The position numbers and the translations under genes are program-made. From Gnetum montanum (taxonomy: Eukaryota; Streptophyta; Gnetopsida; Gnetales; Gnetaceae): a DNA stretch of 64,000 nucleotides. The notes under the pieces were generated by a model, which was given only the letters and a program-made list of their open reading frames with translations, searched no databases and was not told the origin of the DNA. Below, piece after piece: positions 1-10,460 of this stretch. The stretch spans positions 700,155-764,154 of the forward strand of contig MNCI01006151.1 of NCBI GenBank assembly GCA_015680685.1, given 5' to 3'. Within the stretch, counting starts at the first letter, position 1. Each line of letters starts with the position of its first letter.

Positions 1-400
1 ATGTTTAATACCCAGGCTTTCACAAAAGCTTTTAGTATCTGCACTGCTAAACTGTGGCCCATTGTCAATAATGATGATCATTGGAATACCAAAACAAGTC
101 ACGATATTTTCTATTATGAAAATGCAAATGTGTTTTGAGGTGGTCTTCCTAAGGGGAATAGCTTCCACCCACTTTGTGAAATATTTAGTTACGGTGATAA
201 TGAAGCTATGTCCTACAGAGGATGATGGCATCATTGGTCCAATTAAATCTAATCACCATTTTTGGAATGGCCATGTGATTTGCGTTGTATGTAGTTCATT
301 AGGTGGCACATGTATTAGATTACCATGCTTTTGACAAATGTCACATGTTCTTACCTTGGAGATGCAATCATACTCCATGTGTGGCTAGTAGTAGCCTAAG
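1..400 (-). pseudogene. Tat-like element A: integrase core, 3' part cut by window edge
   Basis: Minus-strand translation reads as a Ty3/gypsy integrase: the second half of the zinc finger (CDICQKHGN), the first catalytic region (DLIGPM), then TKWVEAIPL and DNGPQFSS. This gives two of the three D,D,E residues; the third would lie left of position 1. The enzyme inserts the cDNA copy into the chromosome. Isolated stops show it is not functional. It continues directly from the RNase H/zinc-finger part to the right and is the 3' end of the element A pol. Lineage is inferred from the dual RNase H order. Confidence 0.8.
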
Positions 401-966
401 CGCCTAATCTTTGTTGCCATTGCTTTGGGTGTGATGTGCCCTCCACAAAGTCCTTCGTGGACTTGTTCTACAATTGTTTGACTATCAATGCTACAAACAC
501 ACATAAGAAAAATGCCTTCATAATATTTACGACACAAGGTGTCTCCTATTAATGCATATTGCTGGGAGTGTTTTCGCAGAACATCCTTTTGAGCGTTTGT
601 CAAGTGTTGTGGAGGTTCGCCTCGTAGAAGGTATCCTTTTATGCCATCGTACCATTCTATTGTGTGTGTTGTGCTAATGGATGCTATAGGCATTTTGTCA
701 CAAGTGTTGATTATAGGTTCGGCACAATTTGTTATAGAACTAGGCAACGCATGGAACATTTCGGGTGTCATGTTTAAGGCTAGTGTGGTGAGTGCATCAG
801 CAATGGTGTTTTCACTTCTAGGAACATGTTGTACATCCATTTCCACTAGTTTTCTTAGTAGATGTTTGGTCAAATCACATTACGGTTGCAAATGGGGAGC
901 CTTACATGCATAAACCTCAGTGACTTGATTAATAACTAATTGTGAATCTCCTTGAGCTATAAGACG
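385..966 (-). pseudogene. Tat-like element A: end of second RNase H and integrase zinc-binding domain
   Basis: A 162-residue open stretch carries HVPRSENTIADALTTLA, the last conserved block of an RNase H with its final catalytic Asp, followed by a spacer. It then has EGLCGGHITPKAMATKIRR, which matches the HH part of the integrase HHCC zinc finger. The order RNase H then integrase is that of Ty3/gypsy pol. It abuts the main RNase H body to the right and the integrase core to the left on the same strand. It ends in a stop near 385, where the paired Cys of the zinc finger follow in the next piece. Confidence 0.78.
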
Positions 967-1332
967 TTAAATTCCCAAAGTCAACGCCGCTTGAAGGCCT
1001 CTAAGAAGACCTTCATATTCTGCCATGTTATTGGTACAAGGAAAGGTTAATCGATAAGCGAAGGGTTGGATTTCTCTAGAGGGATATACTAAAATGACTG
1101 CTGCACTTCCTTCTCGGGAGGTTGAAGCTCCATCGAAGTAGAGGATTGCCTCATAGTTATTAGGTACAGTGTCTATACTGTTGACATTCTCATTAGGGAA
1201 TTTAGGGTTGACTATTGCTTGATCATGTGTTGGCGAGATAGCTAATTGTGTAACTATTGCTTGACCTTTTGTGGAAGATTGAGCAACATAGTGTAGGTCA
1301 AACTTTGTGATCATCATCTTCCACCTAGCCAT
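967..1332 (-). pseudogene. Tat-like element A: second (archaeal-type) RNase H domain
   Basis: The 121-residue stretch starts MARWKMMITKFDLHYV, contains LYFDGAST, then RLTFPCTNNMAEYEGLLRGL. The FDGAS and NNMAEYEGLL blocks are typical of the extra RNase H that plant Tat elements carry after the ordinary gypsy RNase H. They include the expected catalytic Asp and Glu. The domain degrades RNA in the RNA:DNA hybrid. The presence of this second copy is the main reason for the Tat lineage call. Beyond its left end at 967 the reading runs into a stop before the terminal RNase H block resumes. Confidence 0.8.
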
Positions 1333-1770
1333 CCTATTCGATTTGTAGATGTTGTTAGTGATGGCGTGGAGTACATTATCCTTGCAACTGATGTAAACTT
1401 GATTTCAGAAGAGATAATGCCACCATTTCTTCAAGGAGAAGATGAGGGCGAGGCATGATTTTTCTACATCGTTGTATCATTTTTCATAGGTGATTAATGC
1501 ATGACTCAGGTAATACATAGGGATTTTGACTCCATCCTCGTGTTTTTGACAAAGCATCGATGCAATGGAGGAATCGAAAGTTGCAAGGTAGATGTAGAAA
1601 GGTTTATGACTTTGTGGAGGATAAATAGTTGGTAGTTGAGCCAACTCTTATTTTATATTCTCAAATGCTTCCTTGCATTGTTGAGTCCATTGGAAATGTA
1701 CATTCTTTCGTAATAGATGTTGCATGGGACTCAACTTATCTATAAGCTTTTCAATAAAGCATCTAATAAA
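1333..1770 (-). pseudogene. Tat-like element A: first gypsy RNase H domain, broken
   Basis: Translation with several stops still shows the standard gypsy connection and RNase H: a QWTQQCKEAFENIK-like block, then HKPFYIYLATFDSS, VKIPMYYLSHAL and VEKSCLALIFSLKKWWHYL. It sits exactly between the reverse transcriptase thumb (right) and the second RNase H (left), the order expected for Tat elements. It is too interrupted to appear as one open frame. Assignment rests on residue pattern and position. Confidence 0.65.
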
Positions 1771-2737
1771 TTACAGTCTACCTTGGAGGCCACATAGTTC
1801 GGTGAGGTTTCTTAGTGATTGCATATTGGTTATTGCTTTGACCTTATCAGGGTCTACCCATATCCCTGTTTCAGAGACTAGGAAACCAATCATTTTACCC
1901 TTTTTAACACCAAAAATGCATTTCTTTGAATTGAGTCTAAGGTTATATTTGAGACACCATTTAAGCACTAAGTCTAGATCTTTTGCATGTTTTTAGTTGT
2001 TTTAGATTTGACTGCGATATCATCAACATAATCATTGAGAAAATTGAGCATGTAATCACTAAATATGTATGTCATTGCTTGCTGATATGTAGCTCCTATG
2101 TTTTTAAGGCCAAATGGCATCATTGTATAACAGAATGTACCCCAAGGTGTCATGAAAGTTGTTCTAAGTTGATGTTCCAGATTGATTCTTATTTGGTCGT
2201 ACCCTGAAAATCCATCCATAAAGGACAATAGTGCATGCTTGACAGTTGTGTCAATAAGTTGATCAATGCTAGGTAACGGAAAGTCATCCTTTATAGTGGC
2301 TATGTTGAGATCATGGAAGTCAATGCATATGCGTATACTACTGTTCTTCTTGGGGACTACAATAATGTTTGATACCCAATCGGAATAGTCAATGGCCCAG
2401 ATGAAGCCAGCTTGATAGAGCTTTGTGATTTCAGCAAAGACGACCAATGCAACCTCGAGTCTAACTTTTCGTGTTTTTTGTTTCACCGGTTTAATTTTTT
2501 TATCAAGAATAATGTTGTGTTGGATGATCTGGGATCTAGTCTTGGCATGTCTGTATATGACCATGTGAACATATTTATGTTATCTTTTAACACTTGAATG
2601 ATGTTACCTACGAGTTGTGAGTCCAGTAAGGCACTTAATTTCAATGTTCTAGTTTCGTCATTGATCGTGGTAATGTGGATTTCAACTACAGGATCTTTGG
2701 TGATATTATCAGCTTTTAGATCTAGAGTTTTAGTCAC
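1771..2737 (-). pseudogene. Tat-like element A: reverse transcriptase
   Basis: Three adjoining pieces cover the whole domain. The N-terminal lead-in (2483-2737) has NMFTWSYTDMPRLDP. The fingers and palm (1974-2564) have DWVSNIIVVPKK, ICIDFHDLN, FPLPSIDQLID, SFMDGFSGYDQIR, MMPFGLKN and an intact YVDD box. The thumb (1771-1968) has NLRLNSKKCIFGV. The catalytic aspartates are visible. A change of frame and a few stops separate the pieces, so no functional enzyme is encoded. Tat affinity is inferred from motif wording and the downstream dual RNase H. Confidence 0.88.
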
Positions 2738-3012
2738 GTTTTAGGCCAATCTGATGTTTTTTGAGTGGAGGCTATTAAATTGGTATAGGTGGATGGATTC
2801 AAATCCAAGGATTCTAGGTTGATTGCCCTTTCTACATCCCCATATGGTCCATTGAGAGACAATGTTGAGAGGATATTCTTGGTGGCCATGTGTTTGCTCC
2901 TGCCAATTTAAAATGGGAGCGGAGCAAGAGAAACCCTCTTAGCAAAGGAGTTACTAAATATAAGCAAACTATGTATTGACAAAAAATTTGGAGATGCGGT
3001 GGAAGTCATGGT
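2738..3012 (-). other. Region upstream of the reverse transcriptase, no clear domain
   Basis: About 275 bp between the reverse transcriptase lead-in and the 28-bp array. The first 200 bp translate on the minus strand into plausible linker with few stops. Around 2,905-2,915 the minus strand reads AAATTGGCAGGAGC, which only loosely resembles a primer-binding site. No gag or protease domain lies here, although protease would normally be expected next to reverse transcriptase. Confidence 0.3.
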
Positions 3013-3208
3013 AGTTTAAGGCCATACCAGGCCACATGGCAGTTTAAGGTCGTATCGGGCCACATGGAAGTTTAAGGCCATATCGGGCCACATGGCAGTT
3101 TAAGGCTATACTGGGCTAGATGGTAGTTTAAGGCCGTACTGAGCCAAATGATAGTTTAAGGCCGCACTGGGCCACATGGCAATTTAAGGCCGTATCAGGC
3201 CACATGTT
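3013..3208. repeat. 28-bp tandem repeat array, 7 copies
   Basis: Units begin with AGTTTAAGG at 3013, 3041, 3069, 3097, 3125, 3153 and (as AATTTAAGG) 3181, exactly 28 bp apart. The consensus continues with roughly CCGTATCGGGCCACATGGC. Copies differ mostly by C/T and G/A changes. The unit is clearly related to the 27-bp unit of the array at 9,893-10,460 (shared AGTTTAA, CGG and ACATG blocks). Hypervariable tandem repeats are known in Tat/Ogre-like elements. Here the array lies just right of the reverse transcriptase. Confidence 0.95.
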
Positions 3209-3633
3209 GACTTTGTCATTTTGGACTGAGTGTATGCACTATTTTTAAAATTTAAAATTTTGGCTTTCAAATTCTATATTTTTAAATTTTTAAGTGAACA
3301 AAAAGGTTTCGGGGATTTTAAAGTTTTATGAATTTATGCCATTTCCAAATGTTTATATATGTTTATTTGTTTATAGATGTTGATTTTTTGCACTTTCCCC
3401 CCTCTTAACATAAGAAATTTTGGGCCTCATTTCAGGGGGTTGGAATGACAAGGAAAGTTAGGCCAACACAAGGTAAAGATGGTTTGAACAACCACATGTA
3501 ACCAAAGTAAAGAAGAGAAATGAAAATAAAATGCCAAAAATTATGTAAATAATATTAAATTACTAGGGAGGGATAGAAAAGGGAATTTTGAAAAAAGAAG
3601 GCCTCATTTCTGTTAACGTGAGTTGCTGAAAAT
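3209..3633. other. AT-rich spacer with a polypurine-like tract
   Basis: No gene is visible. On the minus strand a purine run AAGAGGGGGGAAAG at about 3,399-3,412 is followed by TGCA. That is the layout of a polypurine tract next to an LTR start, but no matching LTR pair was found. The rest is AT-rich filler between the 28-bp array and the first candidate exon of the plus-strand coding remnant. Confidence 0.35.
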
Positions 3634-3841
3634 TTGGAAGGACAGCGTGACCTACCAGACTGTAGCGTGAGCCAAGGCGTCAACGTCAGCATCAGCATGA
3701 CCATGAAAGACAAGGGTAAGGGAAAGGCATGCAGGGGTAAGGGAAAAAAGCAGGCAACAACGTTCGTGGAGGAGAGTGAAGAGCTCCTCTCACGTCTCCC
3801 CCAAGTTAGGATTCCAACGTGGAAGAAGGCCCTGCACAGGT
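3634..3841 (+). pseudogene. Candidate first exon of plus-strand multi-exon remnant
   Basis: An open stretch encodes a lysine/glycine-rich N-terminal segment (DKGKGKACRGKGKKQ) followed by SEELLSRLPQVRIPTWKKAL. It runs into a good 5' splice site (CACAG then GTAAAT) at about 3,841. GC content and wording look coding compared with both flanks. It lies on the strand opposite to the gag and pol of element A. It contains two GCGTGAC motifs near its start. The link to the downstream exons (5,973-9,511) is an inference: the intervening 2 kb would be an intron. No known domain was recognised. Confidence 0.35.
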
Positions 3842-5560
3842 AAATTCTTTGCCTCCAATTTTTCTCTAGCATTTTTGCAAATGGCATTACCTAGGGTGAG
3901 ATTTTGTGCTTGGGATTCTTGGGCTTGCGATTTTGGGTGAATACAAATTTGGGGTGTGAGTGCACAAGTTGGGTTTTTGGTTTCCTTTGTGTTCTGGCCA
4001 CAAAATTTTTGCTTTCTCGGCATTATAGTTGCAAGGTTTTGGGCTTTCTTGGCATGACTAGTTACAAGGAAAGCTAACGTGAACTTGAGGTTTTTTTTTC
4101 TGCCTTCCTAGCAGTGTGACTATCCTGCCATGTCTTGCCCTCTTTGGCATCTTTGGCAGCATGACTTGTGAATTTCAAGAATGAACAACGTGATTGGATT
4201 TTTGGGGAAAATTTTCCAATTTTGGAGGGCAGCATGACAAAAATTTTGATTTTTTGGGGAACTCAGCGTGACAGTAATTTTTGAGTTTTCAATTCCTTGG
4301 CAGCGTGACTTGCAAATTTTTGAGTTTTCAATTCTTGGGCAACGTGAGCTACAAATTTTTGAGTTTTCAGTTCTTGGGCAGTGTGACCTATAATTTTTGA
4401 ATTCCTGTCCAGGGTAGCATTACTTGCAAAAAAAAAATTTTGGATTTTAGGGCAGGGAATGAACTGCGTGACTTCGCAAAATTTTTCAATTTTAGAGGGC
4501 AGCGTGACTAAAAAAAATTCTGGCCCCTAGGTTGGATGGCGTGACTAATAAATTTTTCAGCCTCCTAGGGCAGCATGATTGGTAAATTTTTCCTGTAAAT
4601 ATTTCAGTCTTCCAAGGCAGCGTGACTTGAAAATTTTGGATTTCAATCCCTAGGCAGCGTGACTTGAAAATTTTGGATTTCAATCCCTAGGCAGCGTGAC
4701 TTATGAAAATTTTGGATTTTAGTCCCTGGGCAACGTGACTTATGAAAATTTTGGATTTCAGTCCCTGGGTAGCGTGAATTATGAAACTTTTGGCCTCCTA
4801 GAACAACATGACATGTGAAAATTTTGGCTTGCTAAGGCAAATGATCAGCGTGACTTTTTTGGTGGGAGTTCTGGGTAGTGAGGTTGTGTGAGGATACATG
4901 AGTACAACAGTGAATTTTGAGTTATGTATTGCCCCGTTACTGCGTTGATCTACCTATTACAAACAAAATCTAGAGATTTCGTCAACGGAAGTACTTAGAG
5001 CTATTTTCAGTGGGAATGCCTAGTGTGACCTGCTAGTGGCTTGCTTGCAAGGCCTAACGTGACTTGTTTTGAGAACCTAGCTTGACTTGTAAATTTTGGG
5101 AGATTTTGGCCCCTAGGCTTTTTCAAGGAGGATATGGCCAACATGGACATGGGCAGGTTTTTAGAATAGGTTGCAGTTCTGGTGTGAGCTAGAATGTGGA
5201 AAGGCTAGCATGAGTTTTGGGGATGAAGACCTAGCGTGAGCTGCTAGTGGGGTGGGAAGGCCCAACGTGACTTGGTTGTAGGTCAATGGTTGCAAGGAAG
5301 GCTTGACTTGGTGTGTGACTTAGTAGTGGAAGCCTCAGCGTGACTTGGTTGGAGAAGGCCTATTCCCTTTTCTGCTTCTCCATTGGCCGCTATATGATTG
5401 CTAGGTTCTGGATAGCCATTGTAAGCACCTAGCATGAGTGTTGAGAGAGGACTGCATGACTTTGTTGGAATAACCTTCTAGTGTGAGTTTCCTTTGAGAG
5501 GTTGTGGTGTGAGTGTCAAGTCTCCCTCACTTTAAAAAGTAATTTGCCAAGATGTTCAAT
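3842..5560. repeat. GCGTGAC-rich irregular repeat region
   Basis: Roughly 30 or more copies of GCGTGAC or one-base variants (GCATGAC, ACGTGAC, GTGTGAC) are scattered here, usually followed by T and an A/T-rich stretch such as AAAATTTTGGATTTCA. Between about 4,615 and 4,800 they form a clean tandem of 37-39 bp units. Elsewhere spacing is irregular. The motif reappears in the leader of element A (17,430-17,530) and, in mixed orientation, in its LTR (18,120-18,880). No ORF of note occurs. Confidence 0.8.
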
Positions 5561-5972
5561 GATTTAAATTTTAAATTGTTTATATTGCTTATTTTTTTTC
5601 TAGAATTGATGATTTAAACATGGATTTGCTTTGAAATCAATTTCAATGTACCCCAGTAAGCGTCAGGTTACACTAAATAGATGTTAGTGTCCTTGTCTTA
5701 TGGGATGAAGTTAGTGATTTCAAAGTATCTGTTTATGTGATTTTTGATTTTATGTGGTTTTACCCTATGGTTAGCACTTAAATTTTTCACTCTCCTATTG
5801 TTTTTGGCCGTGTAGGGGACACAAATCTTCTCTTCTGGTGATTGAGCTTGTTGGGGTGCTTGCATGGTTTGGCCCTTTTGGATCGGACACATCCCCCTAT
5901 GACTTGCGCATCGGGCCCCATGTGATATGGTTTCATCCTGGTCTCAGTTCATTTTTGTCTTTCGTCTTGCAG
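5561..5972. other. Spacer before the second exon block
   Basis: No confident gene. A possible short exon follows an acceptor-like TGTAG near 5,816 but has a stop in the frame I tried. A pyrimidine-rich stretch ends in TTGCAG at about 5,972, a good 3' splice site for the following block. Confidence 0.3.
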
Positions 5973-8900
5973 CATTTTAGTGTGGTCATATGATCTCATT
6001 TGAGTGAACAATTGGCTCGTGATATTATTGAGACAACATTGCCCGGGTCTAGACAAGGCATGCTTGCTTTTCTTATTGATATTGATAAGAGACTTTTCAA
6101 GGTTGCAGGAGGCCCTGTTGAAGGTCCTAGATCTACACGTCCCTTGACTCGTATGTGGGAGCTGCCAACATGTAGTCACTACAATAGTAGCAACACACTT
6201 TTCCTAGCTCTTCGTGTGCACACTCTATTCCAAAACCCCCCTGGGATAGTATATAGAGTGGACAGGTATGCTCCCTTGTATTTCATTTTAACTTGTGATT
6301 CCGTTTTAAATTTTACGTCATCCTCTAAACGTAAATGTTGTCTTCCTATGTAGGCCCAGTTTTGATGAAAATGGGATGCATGATGATGATGGTGGGCTTA
6401 CCTTAATGCGTACAACACTAGAGATGTTTATGGCAGGCCCCATTCTTCGTGCTGCAGTGTTGGACTAGACAAAGATGACTTTCGTTGACTGCCATAGGCA
6501 ATTTTTAAGCACCTTTGAACTTTTCCAAGCTCGTAGTTGGTTGAGGAATGGTCTTCCCGAGGACCAATCTTTCCTCAAAGAATTGATTCTGCACTTACCC
6601 CACCTATGCTACTTATTGATGGTAAATGGTCATATCCTAGACTCCATTTTTTCCCCTTTTAGTTACATTATCATTTACCATGTTTTTAATCTTTTTTGCT
6701 CTATGTTTTCTCTTTACAACAACCATCCCTCCCGAAGAAGTCACTATTATAACGAGGTGCACTGAGGCCACCCTTTTCATGAAATTTGCGGAGGTGGAGC
6801 AATCACAAAAGTGGTTGTGAAGGTAAGCTTCTGAGTTGACCATCAATCACCTTACCCGAGCGAGTCTGATGGACTTGTTTTCAGCTTTGACTCCTAGCAT
6901 CCCAGCTACTGAGATGGTCACCATTATTAATTCCTTCAATGATGATGCTTCCTATTGTAGTACGTGGGTCTGAGGGGTTAAGGTATCTTTCCATTTGACC
7001 ACTGAATTCATGTCTGACCTTTTTGGTGTGCCCATCAATGGTGTCATGGTGGCCATAGATAAAGCAACCAAGGAGGACCAAGTTATAAAAGAATTGAAGG
7101 AATGTTTAGGTGTATCTGGGGGTCGTAAAGGTTTTTCTATGCAAGACGACACCCGATCAGTGGAGGTGAATTTTCTATATCCTCTCTTCCAGCCAAGGAA
7201 TTCCCTAAATCTCTTTCTCAAGGGAGAAATCTTGGGATCGAGTCTACACGTGTCATACATGCAATCTTAGAGATAGGCCAACACTACAATTGGGCACCGT
7301 TCCTTTTATCCGGTTTTCGCGGGGAGATTATCAGGTTATGTTCAAACACCCATGCTAAATCCCATTTCACCTTTGCCTTCTTTGTGGGGTACTTACGTAG
7401 GTTCACTTAGTTCTTAGTGGTTTACGATGATACCCGCCATGTTTTGAGGGATCATTCACAATTGTCCCGTCCTTGGGTTCACCACCTATATAGCATCACC
7501 AAATCTCAGGATCCACCAAAAGAAATTGAGGAATTTGCATCAGTTATCACTGGAGGCGTAGTTACCTATTTCCATCATTCCCATGGTAGCTTGGGATTGG
7601 AACCACCTAGGCTGCACACATCTGTGAAAAGAGCTGAACGTTTAATTGGCGAGACCGTTGGAAAGTCCAAAATGAAGGTGAAGAGGAAAGAACGTTCAAG
7701 GGAGCCTGCCCCAGATGTGATACCACCAAGAGTAAAGAAGATTCGTTTTGCATTGCCTATGGAAAGTAAGTATTTTGTTTTACTGTTATAAATTATTTGC
7801 TATTTGTTGTTTTTTTTATCTATACATTACTTATGTTATGCTAACTCTAAGATTTTGGAATCATTAGAGGAAAGTGTTGAGAAAGAGAGAGACATTGGCC
7901 CCGATGGTTGATGCTGAAGTGATTATCACAAGGTCAGAAGAAGAAGCGATGGAAAGAGAAGCAACAATCTAAGAACATCTAACCTCGCAAGAGGAAGATG
8001 TGACAGACATCATGGGAACAAAGCTTGTAGAGGCTATGGATGCACCCAGGAAACCCAGTGATGAAAAGGATGTCCTTGATGCCTTCTTCAATGGATCATT
8101 GTAGCTTGGTAATTCACCCCAGCCACATGGCAAAGGGTTTTTCAGTATGTTCATTTTAGTGCAATCTATGTCTTTGTACTCTTTAATTCTCATGCATTAC
8201 TCTTAATTATTTTGATTGTTTCTGGCATTAGAGGTAAATGTTGAGACTTCTGAGGCATACACATCTTAGGTAGAGATGTCAGGAATACAAATTCCAATCG
8301 ACACAACCTCCCTTGCTCGTCCTACATCAACTGATCAGCTAAGACCATGGCCTGAGATGCCTAGTAAGCTAGACATTGTTAAAGGCATCATTGATGATAT
8401 TGTTGCTCGCCTACAAGAAGTTCATCCAGAACTAGGTATGTGTATGTCATGCATTGCACTTAGTGTCTGGGTTCATTGTTGATTATAGATGATTTATGTA
8501 TGTGGTGCTTACACCTACAGGCACCAAGCTTTAGTGGGATCCCTCTGAAGCTACTCACATTGATGCTCTCCCTAAATTTCCAGGGAATGTTGAGCAAGTT
8601 CCAAGGAATGTGTACGATGTGGTCTCTAGTTGCATTGTAAAGAACACCAAGTCTCTTTGGACTTGTAGGTGTTTGGTTGAATACTTATGGGATGAAGTGC
8701 ATTCATTGAAAGAAGCACTAGCAAAGGAGAGAGAGAAGAACAAGGATCTCTAGTCTCGTTACGATTTTGCTACTGCTAGACTATCTAATGATAGCACTTG
8801 ATGTACTTTTGAAATCACCTATGCACGCTACTGGATGGTTTTGAATAGCAAGGTGCAAGCTACATGGGATTTCGCTGAGCAATAGGCATAGATAGATTTG

Positions 8901-9511
8901 TTGAACAGAAAATGTCATGATTGGAAGTCTTTTGCGACTAAGGTACAGAAGTGGGGCCAAGACCAAAAGGACCTCAAACATCAATATAAGAAATGGTTGA
9001 AGCAGGAGTCAGTTGAACATCACCAGATGGAGATGTTTATTGATGGGTTAGGCTTGCAGTCTGCTTATGATAGGTTCGCCGAGTGCACCAAGGTGGAAGG
9101 TTCTCCCAAGAGAACGATCGCCACTGCCTTTGGGAAGGCTTCTATAGGCATGTTCTCTCTTGAGTGTCCTACCTAGACCTTAGTGAACAAGGGTAAAACC
9201 TTAGCTAGCATTGATCTTGGCTTGGAGGAGGATTAGGTGAATGTGCCCAAGGTGGAGATTCTATGACGTTTGGAGGCCAACTTAGGGCCCTCCTCACTCA
9301 TGAGTGTTTTATTGTGGCATTCACATTTTGTATGGTTTTGTTGTTTTCATTGTTAGTATTACTATATTTCTAATTTTTTGTGTTCATTATTTGCCTTACT
9401 GCTCTTACCTGTTTTGTTTTGTTTTCTATTTTCTGTTATAGTGACATGTTAATGATGGAGCTGGCCCCAGTGGAGCAAGAGCAGATGATGAAGAGGATCT
9501 TGGGGAGTAGC
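5973..9511 (+). pseudogene. Multi-exon coding remnant antisense to flanking gag-pol, unknown family
   Basis: Open segments join across short introns with correct phase. One exon ends at 6265 and the next starts at 6354 (88-bp GTATG...TAG intron splitting an Arg codon). Further introns are about 7,766-7,867 (GTAAGT donor), 8,145-8,231 and 8,436-8,520. Visible pieces include EFMSDLFGVPINGVMVAIDK, YNWAPFLLSGFRGEIIRLC and HHLYSITKSQDPPKEIEEFA. The basic stretch KSKMKVKRKERSRE resembles a nuclear signal. The last large exon (8,521-9,263) is rich in charged, possibly coiled-coil sequence, and a short acidic last exon ends ADDEEDLGE before TAG near 9,511. There are in-frame stops (tag/tga) and one frameshift near 7,215. 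Tat elements are known to carry extra ORFs, some antisense; this could be one, or a captured host gene. The protein family was not recognised. Confidence 0.6.
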
Positions 9512-9892
9512 CCTTCTATGAGCTTATCATTTGTTAGATTTTAACTACTAAATGTTTTTTTTGAGATTTTTTGAATGTTTGATGTAAATGTATGGTTGAG
9601 AAATGTAATAACATGGACCAAGTTACGGCATAACATGTTGGAATTTTATTGCCATATTAACTCATTTTCATTATTTTTTTTGTTTTCTCTTTTTATTTGC
9701 CTTTTCAAGTATTATAGTGAACATATGCATGTAACTAATTGTAAAATGGAGAAAAGAATTATGAATCAATACTTCTAAAATAGGAAAGTAACATTGAAGT
9801 CATAAATTAAGGTTGTAACTTGTATCATTTAAACGAGAATTTGACATAATATAGTGAATGTTTATAAACTTGTAAGGTACTGAATCCTAGTT
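9512..9892. other. AT-rich spacer, nothing recognised
   Basis: Follows the last exon of the plus-strand remnant. It is low-complexity and T-rich (about 9,550-9,720), with one short open stretch that looks like chance. It ends where degenerate copies of the 27-bp repeat begin. Confidence 0.4.
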
Positions 9893-10460
9893 TAAAGCCA
9901 TTTCGGGCTGTTCACATCGGTTTAGAGTCATGGTGGGCTGTTTCCTTTGTTGCTAAGGAAAGAAAGATTGCCAGTTTTACGCCATGGTGGGCCAAAAGCA
10001 ATAATGATTTTAGGAAGCTTTAAAAGAAACCAGCAATTTCTGACTATGGCTAGTTTAATGTCATTGCAGAAATTCATTGGTAGTTTAACATCGTACCGGA
10101 CAATTGGTAGTTTAACGTCATTTCGGACATGTGGTAGTTTAACGTTATTTTGGACATGTGGTAATTTAACGTCATTTTGGACATGTAGTAGTTTAATGTC
10201 ATTTTGGACATGTGGTACTTTAATGTCGTACCGGACGATTCGTAGTTTAACGTCATTTCAGACATCTGGTAGTTTAACATCATTTTGAACGTGTGGTAGT
10301 TTAACGTCATTTCGAACATGTGGTAGTCTAACGTCATTTTGGACATGTGGTAGTTTAACATCATTTTGAACGTGTGGTAGTTTAACATCATTTTAGACAT
10401 GTGGTAGTTTAACATCATTTTAGACATGTGGTAGTTTAATGCCATTTTGGACATTGGGTA
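9893..10460 (-). repeat. 27-bp tandem array, in frame with the protease reading frame
   Basis: About 15 clear copies (10,050-10,460) of a unit like GGTAGTTTAACGTCATTTC plus GGACATGT, preceded by three or four degenerate ones from 9,893. The unit is a multiple of three, so it reads open on both strands. On the minus strand it encodes 9-residue repeats of the form MSKMTLNYH for 126 codons (10,074-10,454). That frame is the same as the protease frame at 10,845-11,129 (675 nt apart). It is related to the 28-bp array at 3,013-3,208. Whether it was ever translated is not shown. Confidence 0.92.

Noticed and set aside
62-334. 90-codon plus-strand ORF at the left edge
   Set aside because: It is the antisense shadow of the element A integrase.
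3399-3412. Polypurine tract marking a 3' LTR of element A to its left
   Set aside because: The sequence to the left (28-bp array, then reverse transcriptase) does not resemble the 5' LTR at 17,624-19,020, so no LTR pair can be shown.
10074-10454. The plus-strand repeat ORF (GSLTSFRTC type) as a gene
   Set aside because: A 27-bp unit without stops is open on both strands automatically; only the minus-strand frame is in phase with a known domain.
9893-10460. Regular 27-bp repeats as a CRISPR-like array
   Set aside because: Units are head to tail without unique spacers and sit in a plant retrotransposon.
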